From the NCBI RefSeq assembly GCF_019207025.1, contig NZ_JAEEGC010000136.1:1-33095 (forward strand): a stretch of 33,095 nt of DNA, given 5' to 3'. This stretch comes from Clostridium thailandense (lineage in GTDB: Bacteria; Bacillota; Clostridia; Clostridiales; Clostridiaceae). Shown one piece after another: positions 15,421-23,009 of this stretch. The notes beneath the pieces are model-generated. The model was not told the DNA's origin. It did not search any database and worked only from the letters and a program-made list of their open reading frames with translations. The translations under genes and the position numbers were made by a program. Position 1 is the stretch's first letter, and each line of letters starts with the position of its first letter.

Positions 15421-15450
15421 TTGTTATGTAATAATGATTGTTTTTATAAT
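15421..15450 (+). promoter_or_regulatory. candidate rsmG promoter
   Basis: TTGTTA (15421-15426) and TATAAT (15445-15450) are 18 bp apart in the 169-bp gap after mnmG. That gap has no clear terminator, only imperfect AT-rich dyads near 15375-15405. Moderate match in AT-rich DNA. Confidence 0.45.
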
Positions 15451-15475
15451 AAATTTTAGAATGGAGATTAATCTT

Positions 15476-16195
15476 ATGAAATATTACGACATTATGAACT
15501 CTGCATGCTTAGATGTAGGTTTAAGCATGAATGAAGAAATTTACAGGAAATTTATACAGTACAAAGATTTGATAAAATTTTGGAATGAGAAAGTTAATCT
15601 CACAGCTATAACGGATGATGAGCAAATAATAAAAAAGCATTTTATAGATTCTATAAAGATATTTAAGTTTTCTCCTTTGAAAGAAGCACAAAGTATCATA
15701 GATATAGGAACTGGTGCTGGATTTCCGGGTATACCAATAAAAATTATTAAATCAGATGTTGATATGATACTTTTGGATTCTCTAAATAAAAGAATTAATT
15801 TTCTAAACGAAGTAATAAATAAAATTGAATTAAAATATACAACTACTATCCATGGAAGAGCTGAAGATTTTTCAAGAAAAAGTGAGTATAGAGAAAAATG
15901 TGATGTGGCAGTATCAAGAGCAGTTGCTAATCTTGCTGTATTAAGTGAGTTGTGTATTCCTTATGTAAAAGTTGGAGGACATTTTATTGCAATGAAAGGA
16001 CCTTCCGTTGAAGATGAAATCCAAGAAGGGAAAAATGCAGTATCTATACTTGGTGGAAAAATTGAAGACATAATTAAAATAGAAATAGAAGATAGTGACT
16101 TAAAACATAATTTAGTAGTAATAAAGAAGGTAAAAGAAACGCCTAATATATATCCAAGAAGAGCTGGAACAGCTGCTAAAAAACCGCTAAAATAA
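15476..16195 (+). CDS. rsmG: 16S rRNA (guanine527-N7)-methyltransferase RsmG
   Basis: Also called GidB; methylates N7 of G527 in 16S rRNA using S-adenosylmethionine. The 239-residue protein has the Rossmann SAM motif IDIGTGAGFPGIPIKI, the preceding FWNEKVNLTAITD segment and the conserved SRAVANLAVLSELC motif. It ends with the basic YPRRAGTAAKKPL. A longer frame from 15434 exists, but ATG 15476 has GGAGA 8 nt upstream and gives the family length. The 103-bp gap before the Noc-like gene has no clear terminator, so co-transcription is possible. Confidence 0.96.
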   Translation: MKYYDIMNSACLDVGLSMNEEIYRKFIQYKDLIKFWNEKVNLTAITDDEQIIKKHFIDSIKIFKFSPLKEAQSIIDIGTGAGFPGIPIKIIKSDVDMILLDSLNKRINFLNEVINKIELKYTTTIHGRAEDFSRKSEYREKCDVAVSRAVANLAVLSELCIPYVKVGGHFIAMKGPSVEDEIQEGKNAVSILGGKIEDIIKIEIEDSDLKHNLVVIKKVKETPNIYPRRAGTAAKKPLK

Positions 16196-16298
16196 GGCTG
16201 TATTAATTTGTCGTAAAAAAAATAAGTAAAAAAGAAGGAAATTATAAAATAATAAAGAAATGTTAATAAATAGGAAAGAGTAAGAGGGATGGTTAAAT

Positions 16299-17075
16299 AT
16301 GCAAAGTGATATCAATTATATATGTGTTGATTCTATTTTACCGAACTTATATCAGCCAAGAAAATATTTTGATGAGGAAAGCTTAGAAGAATTAGCTCAA
16401 TCTATAAATACATATGGAATAATTCAGCCTTTATCTGTAAGAAAGCTTTCAGAGGATAGGTATGAACTTATAGCTGGTGAAAGAAGGCTTAGAGCAGCAA
16501 AAAAAGCTGGATTAGTTGAGGTTCCAGTTATAATAGTAGATATTAGTGATGGAGAATCTGCAGCTATTGCATTATTAGAAAATTTGCAGCGAGAAGATCT
16601 AAACTTTTTAGAAGAAGCTGAAGCTTACAACAATTTAATTAAGGATCATTCCTATACTCAAGAGAAATTAGCTGAAGCAATTGGAAAAAAACAATCAACA
16701 ATCGCTAATAAAATTAGATTATTAAGATTAGAGCCTGAAATAAGAACTATTTTACTAGAAAATAACTTAACAGAAAGACATGCCAGAGCTTTGTTAAGGC
16801 TGCCTGACTTACAATCACAAAAAAAAGTATTAAAAGTAGTTGTAAAGAAGCAATTAAATGTAAAAAAGACAGAGGAGCTTATCGAAAAAGAACTTAGTAA
16901 GCTTGAAGAAGGCAATTCTTCTAAAATAAAGAAGAAAATAAAAGGAATATTTTCATCTAGAGTATACATTAATACTGTTAAACAGGTGTTTGATAAATAT
17001 GGATTAAACGCTCAATATGCATCTAAGGATTTAGATGACAAAATAGAAATAACTATTACAATTCCCAAAAAATAA
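16299..17075 (+). CDS. noc: ParB-family protein, Noc-like
   Basis: A 258-residue ParB-superfamily CTPase clamp. It has the ParB N domain with GERRLRAA and ENLQRED (CTP-binding boxes), then a helix-turn-helix region (TQEKLAEAIGKKQSTIANKIRLL) and a C-terminal dimer region. The segment QSTIANKIRLL...ITERHARALL-like (here LTERHARALLRL) matches B. subtilis Noc better than Spo0J, and gene position after rsmG is that of noc. It starts directly at YICVDSILPNLYQPRKYF, without the N-terminal amphipathic membrane helix of B. subtilis Noc. No in-frame upstream start supplies one. A perfect parS follows its stop codon. A nucleoid occlusion role is inferred. Confidence 0.85.
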   Translation: MQSDINYICVDSILPNLYQPRKYFDEESLEELAQSINTYGIIQPLSVRKLSEDRYELIAGERRLRAAKKAGLVEVPVIIVDISDGESAAIALLENLQREDLNFLEEAEAYNNLIKDHSYTQEKLAEAIGKKQSTIANKIRLLRLEPEIRTILLENNLTERHARALLRLPDLQSQKKVLKVVVKKQLNVKKTEELIEKELSKLEEGNSSKIKKKIKGIFSSRVYINTVKQVFDKYGLNAQYASKDLDDKIEITITIPKK

Positions 17076-17076
17076 G

Positions 17077-17092
17077 TGTTTCACGTGAAACA
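17077..17092. promoter_or_regulatory. parS: parS site 1
   Basis: TGTTTCACGTGAAACA, a perfect 16-bp match to the ParB/Spo0J centromere consensus. It begins 2 bp after the noc-like stop codon and lies upstream of parA. Confidence 0.97.
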
Positions 17093-17114
17093 TTTGTACA
17101 TAATTACCTTTTTT

Positions 17115-17148
17115 ATTCTTGAGCAACTTGCTCAAGAATTTTTATTTT
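17115..17148 (+). terminator. terminator after the noc-like gene
   Basis: ATTCTTGAGCA (17115-17125) and TGCTCAAGAAT (17129-17139) form a perfect 11-bp stem with loop ACT, followed by TTTTATTTT. It separates noc from parA; parA would then need its own promoter in 17149-17262, where I see only AT-rich DNA and no convincing pair. Confidence 0.92.
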
Positions 17149-17262
17149 AAAATAAGCTACAATTTTATTGATAATTTTATAGTAAAATACTTTTATTATT
17201 TTATATAAAAATATATAATTAAGATTGAGATGTTTTCTTTGAAGAGAAGGGTGGTGGAATTT

Positions 17263-18036
17263 ATGAAAATAATATCGATATTTAATCAAAAAGGTGGAGT
17301 AGGTAAAACTACTACTAGCATAAATTTGAGTTCGTATTTAGCTATGCAGGGATATGGGGTTTTAAATATAGACATAGATCCGCAAGGAAATACTACTAGC
17401 GGTCTTGGATTTGATAAAAGAAGTTTAAATGAATCTATATATGACATTTTAACGTCTGATATGGTTATAGATGAGGCAATGAAAAAAAGTGAACTTATAG
17501 AAAATTTTTATTTAGTCCCTTCCACTATGGAATTAGCGGGTGCAGAAGTGGAACTTATAAGTAAGGAAAATAGAGAGAATATATTAAAAAATAAAATTTT
17601 AAACATGGAGTCAAAGTTTGATTTCATATTTATAGATTGTCCACCCTCACTTGGATTACTTACAATAAATGCGTTAACTGCTTCAGATAGCGTCCTAATT
17701 CCGATACAATGTGAGTTTTATGCTTTGGAAGGAGTTGGACAGCTCATCAATACGATACAACTTGTAAAGAAATCACTAAATAAAAGCTTAGAAGTTGAAG
17801 GTGTAATAATGAGTATGTATGACGGAAGAACAAAATTATCAAATGAGGTTGTATCTGAAGTTAAAAGTTATTTTAAGGATAATGTTTATAATACAACTAT
17901 TCCAAGGAATATTAGACTAGCAGAAGCACCTAGCTTTGGACTTCCAATAATGCTTTACGATGATAAGTGTAGGGGAGCAGAGGCATATGAAAGTTTAACG
18001 AAGGAGTTCTTAAGTAGACAAAAAAGGAGTGAGTAG
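17263..18036 (+). CDS. parA: chromosome partitioning ATPase ParA (Soj)
   Basis: A deviant Walker ATPase that cycles on the nucleoid, is stimulated by ParB and helps segregate origins and regulate DnaA. The 257 residues begin MKIISIFNQKGGVGKTTT, with the signature deviant Walker A (KGGVGKTT). They continue with DIDPQGNTTSGLG and FIFIDCPPSLGLLTINAL, and RNIRLAEAPSFGLP near the C-terminus, all typical of Soj. The frame is open from 17230, but ATG 17263 has GGTGG 6 nt upstream and gives the family N-terminus. It ends 3 bp before the parB start codon. Confidence 0.97.
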   Translation: MKIISIFNQKGGVGKTTTSINLSSYLAMQGYGVLNIDIDPQGNTTSGLGFDKRSLNESIYDILTSDMVIDEAMKKSELIENFYLVPSTMELAGAEVELISKENRENILKNKILNMESKFDFIFIDCPPSLGLLTINALTASDSVLIPIQCEFYALEGVGQLINTIQLVKKSLNKSLEVEGVIMSMYDGRTKLSNEVVSEVKSYFKDNVYNTTIPRNIRLAEAPSFGLPIMLYDDKCRGAEAYESLTKEFLSRQKRSE

Positions 18037-18039
18037 TAT

Positions 18040-18906
18040 TTGAATAAAAAACATGGCTTAGGAAAAGGATTAGGTGCTTTAATACCAGAAGATAGAAATG
18101 ATGATCATAAAGAGAATAGAAAAGATAACGTAAATCTTGTAAACATTAATTTAATAAAAGCCAATGAAGGACAACCAAGGAAAAGTTTTGATGAAGAAAA
18201 GATAATTCAACTCTCACAATCTATAAAGGAACACGGAGTTATTCAACCTATAATATTAAAAAAATGTGAGGATACATACATTATAGTTGCTGGAGAAAGA
18301 AGATGGAGATCTGCTAAACTTGCAGGCATAAAAGAAATGCCTGCAATAATAATGGAGCTAACTGACAAAGAAATTCTAGAAATATCATTAATTGAAAATA
18401 TCCAGCGTCAGGATTTAAATCCAATTGAAGAGGCTCTTGCTTATAAAAAGTTACTTGAGGAATTTAATATAACTCAAGAAGAATTAAGTAATAGAATAGG
18501 AAAATCTAGAACGGCAGTTACTAACTGTTTAAGACTTCTAAATTTAGATGATAGAGTGCAAGAATACTTAGTAGATGGAGTTATATCTGAAGGACATGGA
18601 AGAGTATTATTAGCTATTGAAGATAAAGATATTCAATATAAATTGGCTCAAAGCATAATAGATGAAAGATTAAGTGTAAGGGAAACTGAAAGATTAATTA
18701 AAAGTTTAACCATAGAAAAAAAGAAGTCATCAGAAAAAGTTAATACACAAAGTTCTTATTACGTAGATATAAGAGAAAAATTAGAAACTATGTTTGGTAC
18801 TAAGGTTTCTCTTATGGATAAGAAAAATAAAGGAAAGATAGAAATTGAGTATTATTCTCAAGATGACTTAAAAAGAATATTAGATATATTAAAGGTAGAA
18901 TTATAA
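18040..18906 (+). CDS. parB: chromosome partitioning protein ParB (Spo0J)
   Basis: A CTP-dependent clamp that loads at parS, spreads, and recruits SMC condensin to the origin. The 288-residue protein has the N-terminal LGKGLGALIP motif that contacts ParA, and CTP-binding motifs GERRWRSAK and ENIQRQDLNP. A helix-turn-helix (TQEELSNRIGKSRTAVTNCLRLL) follows, then a C-terminal dimerisation region. The start is TTG at 18040 with AAAGGAGTGAG upstream overlapping the parA end. Perfect parS sites lie upstream of parA and downstream of this gene. It is distinct from the shorter Noc-like paralogue 1 kb upstream. Confidence 0.97.
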   Translation: MNKKHGLGKGLGALIPEDRNDDHKENRKDNVNLVNINLIKANEGQPRKSFDEEKIIQLSQSIKEHGVIQPIILKKCEDTYIIVAGERRWRSAKLAGIKEMPAIIMELTDKEILEISLIENIQRQDLNPIEEALAYKKLLEEFNITQEELSNRIGKSRTAVTNCLRLLNLDDRVQEYLVDGVISEGHGRVLLAIEDKDIQYKLAQSIIDERLSVRETERLIKSLTIEKKKSSEKVNTQSSYYVDIREKLETMFGTKVSLMDKKNKGKIEIEYYSQDDLKRILDILKVEL

Positions 18907-18924
18907 ATTTATAACTAGATTTAA

Positions 18925-18940
18925 TGTTTCACGTGAAACA
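18925..18940. promoter_or_regulatory. parS: parS site 2
   Basis: A second perfect TGTTTCACGTGAAACA; here the palindrome extends to 20 bp (AA...TT). It lies 18 bp after the parB stop codon and just upstream of the DUF4446 ribosome site. Confidence 0.97.
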
Positions 18941-18960
18941 TTACCGGAAGGAGAAAATAT

Positions 18961-19467
18961 ATGAAAAACATCATAGGAATAATAAATGGTTTTCAAGTCT
19001 ACATTATAGCAGCTCTTGCAGTATTAGTAATAATATTGTTTATTATGCTTATGGTTACACTGAAATCTTTAAGTAAACTAGAAAACAAGTATAGAAGATT
19101 TATGAGAGGCGTAGATAATAAAAACTTAGAAGAGCTAATAGTTGGATATTTAGATAAAGTGGATGAAGCTAAAGCAGAAGCAGAATATATGAAAAAATTA
19201 TATGAAAACTTGAATTTAAAATTAAAAGAATGTATTCAAAAAGTTTCTATAATTAGATACAGAGCATTTGAAGACGTTGGAAGTGATTTGAGCTTTTCAA
19301 TAGCATTATTAGATGATAGTAATAGTGGTGTTATAGTTACAGGTATATATGGAAGAAATGAAAGTACAACTTATGCGAAACCTATAGATAGAGGTATATC
19401 ACGGTATGATTTATCTCAGGAAGAACAACATGTATTACAAGAATGTATAAATAAAGTTTTAAGTTAA
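18961..19467 (+). CDS. DUF4446 family membrane-anchored protein
   Basis: A 168-residue protein of unknown function, commonly found just after parB in clostridia. One membrane segment lies at about residues 12-34 (VYIIAALAVLVIILFIMLMV region). A helical stretch follows (residues 36-95, partly coiled-coil-like), then a compact soluble domain with YRAFEDVGSDLSFSIALLDD, GVIVTGIYGRNESTTYAKP and GISRYDLS. These match the DUF4446 pattern. AAGGAG lies upstream of ATG 18961. parS site 2 lies just before it. A link to chromosome segregation or the membrane is suggested only by location. Confidence 0.85.
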   Translation: MKNIIGIINGFQVYIIAALAVLVIILFIMLMVTLKSLSKLENKYRRFMRGVDNKNLEELIVGYLDKVDEAKAEAEYMKKLYENLNLKLKECIQKVSIIRYRAFEDVGSDLSFSIALLDDSNSGVIVTGIYGRNESTTYAKPIDRGISRYDLSQEEQHVLQECINKVLS

Positions 19468-19481
19468 ATTTAGTTAAGAAT

Positions 19482-19528
19482 AAAAAACCTCCTTTAAGGG
19501 AATATTATCCCATAAAGGAGGTTTTTTT
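19482..19528 (+). terminator. terminator hairpin whose 3' arm carries the next gene's ribosome binding site
   Basis: AAAAAACCTCCTTTA (19482-19496) and TAAAGGAGGTTTTTT (19513-19527) are perfect 15-bp complements. An inner GGG/CCC stem and a T-run (19522-19528) are also present. It is a strong intrinsic terminator after DUF4446. The 3' arm is also TAAAGGAGG, placed 7 nt before the ATG at 19529, so the same bases serve as a Shine-Dalgarno. Confidence 0.88.
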
Positions 19529-19783
19529 ATGAAAATATGCGTTTGTAGCGATTTAGAATATATAAAAGAGGAACTTGAAAAGAGAGGATATGATGTTAAT
19601 ACTGAAAAAAGTAACATCTTATATGATGCAATAATATGTAATTTGAAAAATGGAGGATTAACAAATTTTAATATAAATAATAATATAAGAAGAGAAGGCA
19701 CGTTAATAATTGATTCTGGAAGCAAAACTATAGAAGAAATAGAATATATATTAAATAATAGGGTTTACAGTAATTTATTTTAG
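19529..19783 (+). CDS. small YkuS-like (UPF0180-type) protein
   Basis: An 84-residue cytoplasmic protein of unknown function. The layout MKICVCSDLEYIKEELEKRGYDV, then YDAIICNLKNGG, then GTLIIDSGSKTIEEIEYIL resembles the small YkuS/UPF0180 family: an N-terminal strand and helix, a D-A-I-I strand, then GTLIIDSG followed by a helix. I judge this by pattern, not by alignment. Two cysteines (Cys4, Cys6) lie near the start. ATG 19529 has a perfect AAAGGAGG, but that site is inside the preceding terminator stem. It converges with yyaC, with 35 bp between the stop codons and no clear terminator there. Confidence 0.6.
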   Translation: MKICVCSDLEYIKEELEKRGYDVNTEKSNILYDAIICNLKNGGLTNFNINNNIRREGTLIIDSGSKTIEEIEYILNNRVYSNLF

Positions 19784-19818
19784 AATGCCTTCTATGTTTC
19801 TTAATAATTTATTTTTAA

Positions 19819-20418
19819 TCAAGCCTCTATATTTTCATTACTATTTTCAAGTATAGAGTTAACCTTTCTTCCACCGATTGTTTTTAATATAGAATGATAT
19901 ATTCCCTTAGATATAGTTTCAGCAAGTTGCATTACAGTAAAAAGTCTTGTGTTTTGCAAAACCATAAATTCCATGGCACCAGATATGTTGACAATTCCAG
20001 TTATACTTAAGTCACCTATTTTAGGAAGATCCTTATTCATAGCAGAACCTGGACATAAAGGTTTAGCATCAACAATTATTTTACCTACATTTTGCAAACT
20101 TCCTAGACATGCATCTATAGCAATTATAAAAGGATTTTTATACTTTGAATTAATCTCATTCACAATATCGCAAAGGTTTTTTGCATGAACAGGATATTGT
20201 AAATTACCATAAAGATATACCCTATCTCTAATTAAAAATTTTAATTTATCACCTACTAATGGTCCTAGACTATCACCAGTTGATCTGTCAGTACCAATAC
20301 ATAGTAAAACTATAGGTCTTTTAGATTTTACTATAGGACATAATTCGTCACTTAATATATCTCTTAAAATAAAAATTGATTTTTTAGATGATGGGTCAAT
20401 TATTAATTTATCTATCAT
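19819..20418 (-). CDS. yyaC: spore protein YyaC (putative sporulation protease, GPR-like fold)
   Basis: A 199-residue protein of the YyaC sporulation family, related in fold to the germination protease GPR. Family motifs are LLCIGTDRSTGDSLGPLVGDKL near residue 40, IAIDACLGSLQNVGKI, and PGSAMNKDLPKIGDLSITGIVNISG. The frame extends to 20502, but ATG 20418 with AGGAGG (20426-20430) gives the family N-terminus. It is transcribed toward the origin, opposite to its neighbours on the right arm, and is separated from the gene upstream by a strong terminator, so it needs its own promoter. Substrate unknown. Confidence 0.88.
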   Translation of the reverse strand: MIDKLIIDPSSKKSIFILRDILSDELCPIVKSKRPIVLLCIGTDRSTGDSLGPLVGDKLKFLIRDRVYLYGNLQYPVHAKNLCDIVNEINSKYKNPFIIAIDACLGSLQNVGKIIVDAKPLCPGSAMNKDLPKIGDLSITGIVNISGAMEFMVLQNTRLFTVMQLAETISKGIYHSILKTIGGRKVNSILENSNENIEA

Positions 20419-20439
20419 ATCTAAACCTCCTATATTATG

Positions 20440-20468
20440 AATTTTAACCATGTGGAGGTTATTTATAC
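20440..20468 (-). promoter_or_regulatory. candidate forespore sigma-F/G-like promoter of yyaC
   Basis: On the minus strand, GTATA (20464-20468), 14 bp, then GGTTAAAATT (20440-20449). This partly matches the sigma-F pattern GYATA...GGNRANANTR. It would start transcription just before the yyaC ribosome site. No sigma-A pair is apparent. Tentative. Confidence 0.3.
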
Positions 20469-20485
20469 GTATATTTATAACTTTA

Positions 20486-20529
20486 AACATAAAAATCCCC
20501 AATTAGAATTAATTGGGGATTTTTATGTT
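20486..20529 (-). terminator. terminator of the cysteine desulfurase-YtvI-like operon
   Basis: A perfect 20-bp stem (20486-20505 with 20510-20529) around loop GAAT. Its core is ATCCCCAATTA/TAATTGGGGAT with flanking A- and T-runs, so it can act in both directions. The minus-strand stop codon (20528-20530) overlaps the base of the stem. Confidence 0.93.
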
Positions 20530-21583
20530 AGATTAAATCAACTTTCTTAAATATATTATAAAAGACTGCTAGAAATACACAAAATATAACACCTGATAAG
20601 CCATTGGCCTTAAGTCCTATAAATAGGGCAGCTAACACAGCTACTGGATGAATACCAAGGGATGAAGAAACTATTTTAGGTTCAATTATCTGTCTTATTA
20701 TTGAAATAATTATATATGAAATCAAAATTCCAAATGCGGTAATATAATTCTTAATAAAGAAAAAGTAAAATATAGCAAGAGGAATATAAATAGTTCCTAT
20801 TCCTAGTATGGGTAAAATATCGGCTATAGCACATACAATGCTTAAAATAAGCACATATTTAACTTTAAAGACTAAAAATACGATTATTGTTTCTAAAAAA
20901 GTAATACCTATAATCAATAAGTATGATAAAATATAGTTTCCTAGCATTCGTTTAGCCTCAATGTATATATTAAGTATTTTATCGGATTTATTTGATGGTA
21001 TAATATTTAATAATTTGCTTCGATTTATCACTATGTCTTTAGTAAAAAAATATGTAGTAAGTAATGTAAAAAGTATAACCATTAATAAATAAGGAATTGT
21101 TGCTAAAAATCCTATCAATGAAGATACTATTTTACCAGTAATACTTACAGCTATATTGGAAACTTTTGTTATAAAACCGGAAAGATTCTTTTCTATGGCA
21201 GTTACAATATATGGATCGAGATTGTCATAATACTTTTTTAGTTTATCAATAGAGTCATATATATTAGAAGAATTTTTTGAAATATAAATCTGAGTATTTT
21301 TCCCAAGAAGTATAGCTTCTTGAGTTATGTTTGTTATAGCGTATGAAAAAATAAGTATTATAAAAGTAAAAAATACAATTGTTGTAATTAGTGAAGCAAT
21401 TGAATTTTTTATATTAAAATTTTTTATTAAAAATTCTGTTGGCTTTTTTATTAATAAGGCAAATACTAAAGCAAGTACAAAAGGTAGTGTATAATTTAGT
21501 GTACTGAAGAAAACTAAAAAAATAATGGTATATATTATAAAAAACAAAATTATATTATCAATTTTGCTTAATAGCTTCTCCAT
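20528..21583 (-). CDS. AI-2E/YtvI-family integral membrane protein
   Basis: A 351-residue polytopic membrane protein of the AI-2E exporter/PerM superfamily, which includes the B. subtilis sporulation membrane protein YtvI. It has two N-terminal membrane segments (~11-45), another at ~60-85, and an extracytoplasmic helical region (~90-150). A hydrophobic C-terminal half follows, with the conserved ADILPILGIGTIYIP and RQIIEPKIVSSSLGIHPVAVLAAL. The transported substrate is unknown; neither AI-2 transport nor a sporulation role is shown by the sequence. ATG 21583 lies 6 bp after the cysteine desulfurase stop codon with a weak ribosome site, suggesting coupling. Confidence 0.85.
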   Translation of the reverse strand: MEKLLSKIDNIILFFIIYTIIFLVFFSTLNYTLPFVLALVFALLIKKPTEFLIKNFNIKNSIASLITTIVFFTFIILIFSYAITNITQEAILLGKNTQIYISKNSSNIYDSIDKLKKYYDNLDPYIVTAIEKNLSGFITKVSNIAVSITGKIVSSLIGFLATIPYLLMVILFTLLTTYFFTKDIVINRSKLLNIIPSNKSDKILNIYIEAKRMLGNYILSYLLIIGITFLETIIVFLVFKVKYVLILSIVCAIADILPILGIGTIYIPLAIFYFFFIKNYITAFGILISYIIISIIRQIIEPKIVSSSLGIHPVAVLAALFIGLKANGLSGVIFCVFLAVFYNIFKKVDLI

Positions 21584-21589
21584 TTAACT

Positions 21590-22747
21590 CTAGTCACATC
21601 CTTTGATAATTAAGTTTAAACAGTGCAATGTATAGTCTATATCTTTTATATCATTAAAAGGTCCTAAACTAAATCTTAATGTTCCTTCGGGAAAGGTTTT
21701 TATAGTTCTATGAGCTAAAGGTGCACAATGCAATCCTGTTCTAGCCATTATTCCATAATCTCTGTCAAGTACAAATCCTAATTCTGCATTATTAATTTTG
21801 TTTGAATTTATAGATATAGTAGGAGTTCTTAAGGAAGCCTCTGTAGCACCATATACTTTAATAGAAGGTATATTTAAAAGTCCATCAATAAAGTGTTGAC
21901 AAAGTTCTCGTTCTCTTTCCTGAATTGATATAAGTCCTTCTTCAGTTATGTAATTAATTCCTGCAAGTAATCCGGCTATACCAGGAGCATTTAATGTTCC
22001 ACTTTCGAATTTATCAGGAAGAAAGTTGGGCTGAGTTATGCTTTCTGATAAACTTCCTGTACCTCCTTCAATGAAAGATAAGGCTTCTTGATTTAAATTA
22101 TCATCAATTAAAAATCCACCTATTCCTTGAGGTCCCAAGAGAGACTTATGTCCCGTAAAAGCTAATGCATTACAGCCTATTTCATAAAAGTCTACAGGAA
22201 TAGCTCCAGCGCTTTGAGCAGAATCTATTACAAAGTAGATACCTCTTTCTTTACAAATTTTTCCTATATGTTTCAGGGGTTGAATGCTACCTATTATGTT
22301 AGAAGCATGAGTTAACACTACTAGCTTAGTGTTAGATTTAAGAGTGTTTTTAAAATCTTCAATATTAAGCACTCCATTTTCTGAACATTCAATTATATCA
22401 AGATCAATGTTTTTAGTTTCCTTCAAATTAGAAAGTGGTCTTAAAACTGAATTATGCTCCATAGATGAAGTGATAATATGCCAGCCATCTTTTACAACGC
22501 TTTTTAATAATATATTAAGAGAGTGAGTTATATTAGCAGTAAATATTATGTTCTCTAATTTATCAAAATTAAAAATTTTCATTAAAGCTTCTCTACAACT
22601 AAAAATAATTCTATCTCCTTCTAATGCACTTGAATAACCACCTCTTCCAGGATTTGAGCCTATATTTTTCATATAATTATAAACAGAAGAATATACTTCT
22701 TCTGGCTTAGGATAAGTGGTTGCTGAATTATCTAAATAAACCTTCAC
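21590..22747 (-). CDS. cysteine desulfurase (class V aminotransferase fold)
   Basis: A PLP enzyme predicted to mobilise sulfur (or selenium) from cysteine as a protein persulfide. The 385 residues show the N-terminal YLDNSATTYPKP, SSMEHNSV (His98), VIDSAQSAG (Asp175, Gln178) and the PLP lysine Lys201 in FTGHKSLLGPQG. The catalytic cysteine is Cys341 in RTGLHCAPLAHR. The short RTGLHCAPLAH loop places it with the SufS/CsdA-like group and the TIGR01977-type subfamily, not with NifS/IscS. The start is GTG at 22747 with GGAGG upstream. The divergent DUF3343 gene 262 bp away is a likely functional partner. Confidence 0.92.
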   Translation of the reverse strand: MKVYLDNSATTYPKPEEVYSSVYNYMKNIGSNPGRGGYSSALEGDRIIFSCREALMKIFNFDKLENIIFTANITHSLNILLKSVVKDGWHIITSSMEHNSVLRPLSNLKETKNIDLDIIECSENGVLNIEDFKNTLKSNTKLVVLTHASNIIGSIQPLKHIGKICKERGIYFVIDSAQSAGAIPVDFYEIGCNALAFTGHKSLLGPQGIGGFLIDDNLNQEALSFIEGGTGSLSESITQPNFLPDKFESGTLNAPGIAGLLAGINYITEEGLISIQERERELCQHFIDGLLNIPSIKVYGATEASLRTPTISINSNKINNAELGFVLDRDYGIMARTGLHCAPLAHRTIKTFPEGTLRFSLGPFNDIKDIDYTLHCLNLIIKGCD

Positions 22748-22899
22748 AATTAAAAACCTCCAAATTTTAAAAATTTTTTATAAACTCATATATATTACTA
22801 ATATTCAATGTGTGAATTCTGGTATAATAAAATATAAGTTTTTGTATATAAATGTGTTTAAAGCTAAAATTTATGTAGCTATTTATTGATAATATTCAA

Positions 22900-22928
22900 T
22901 TGAGTATCTACATATATAATTATAAACT
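22900..22928 (+). promoter_or_regulatory. candidate promoter of the DUF3343-mscS-DUF951 genes
   Basis: TTGAGT (22900-22905) and TAAACT (22923-22928) are 17 bp apart in the 262-bp divergent gap (22748-23009). The gap also holds an extended -10-like TGGTATAAT near 22820 and AT-rich DNA, with no other gene. Confidence 0.5.
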
Positions 22929-22980
22929 AAACAATGTTAATTGTATACAAATGTAAAATAAATATTGGAAGGGAGAGACA

Positions 22981-23002
22981 GTTCCTGATTTAAGGAAACT
23001 GG
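22981..23002 (+). promoter_or_regulatory. hairpin over the weak DUF3343 ribosome binding site
   Basis: CAGTTCCT pairs with AGGAAACTG (one bulge) around loop GATTTA, just before the ATG at 23010. AAGGAAA, the nearest Shine-Dalgarno-like sequence, is in the 3' arm, while a better GGAAGGGAG lies upstream of the hairpin, about 35 nt from the ATG. It may restrict translation, or folding may bring the upstream site close to the start. Confidence 0.4.
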
Positions 23003-23009
23003 ATTTATA

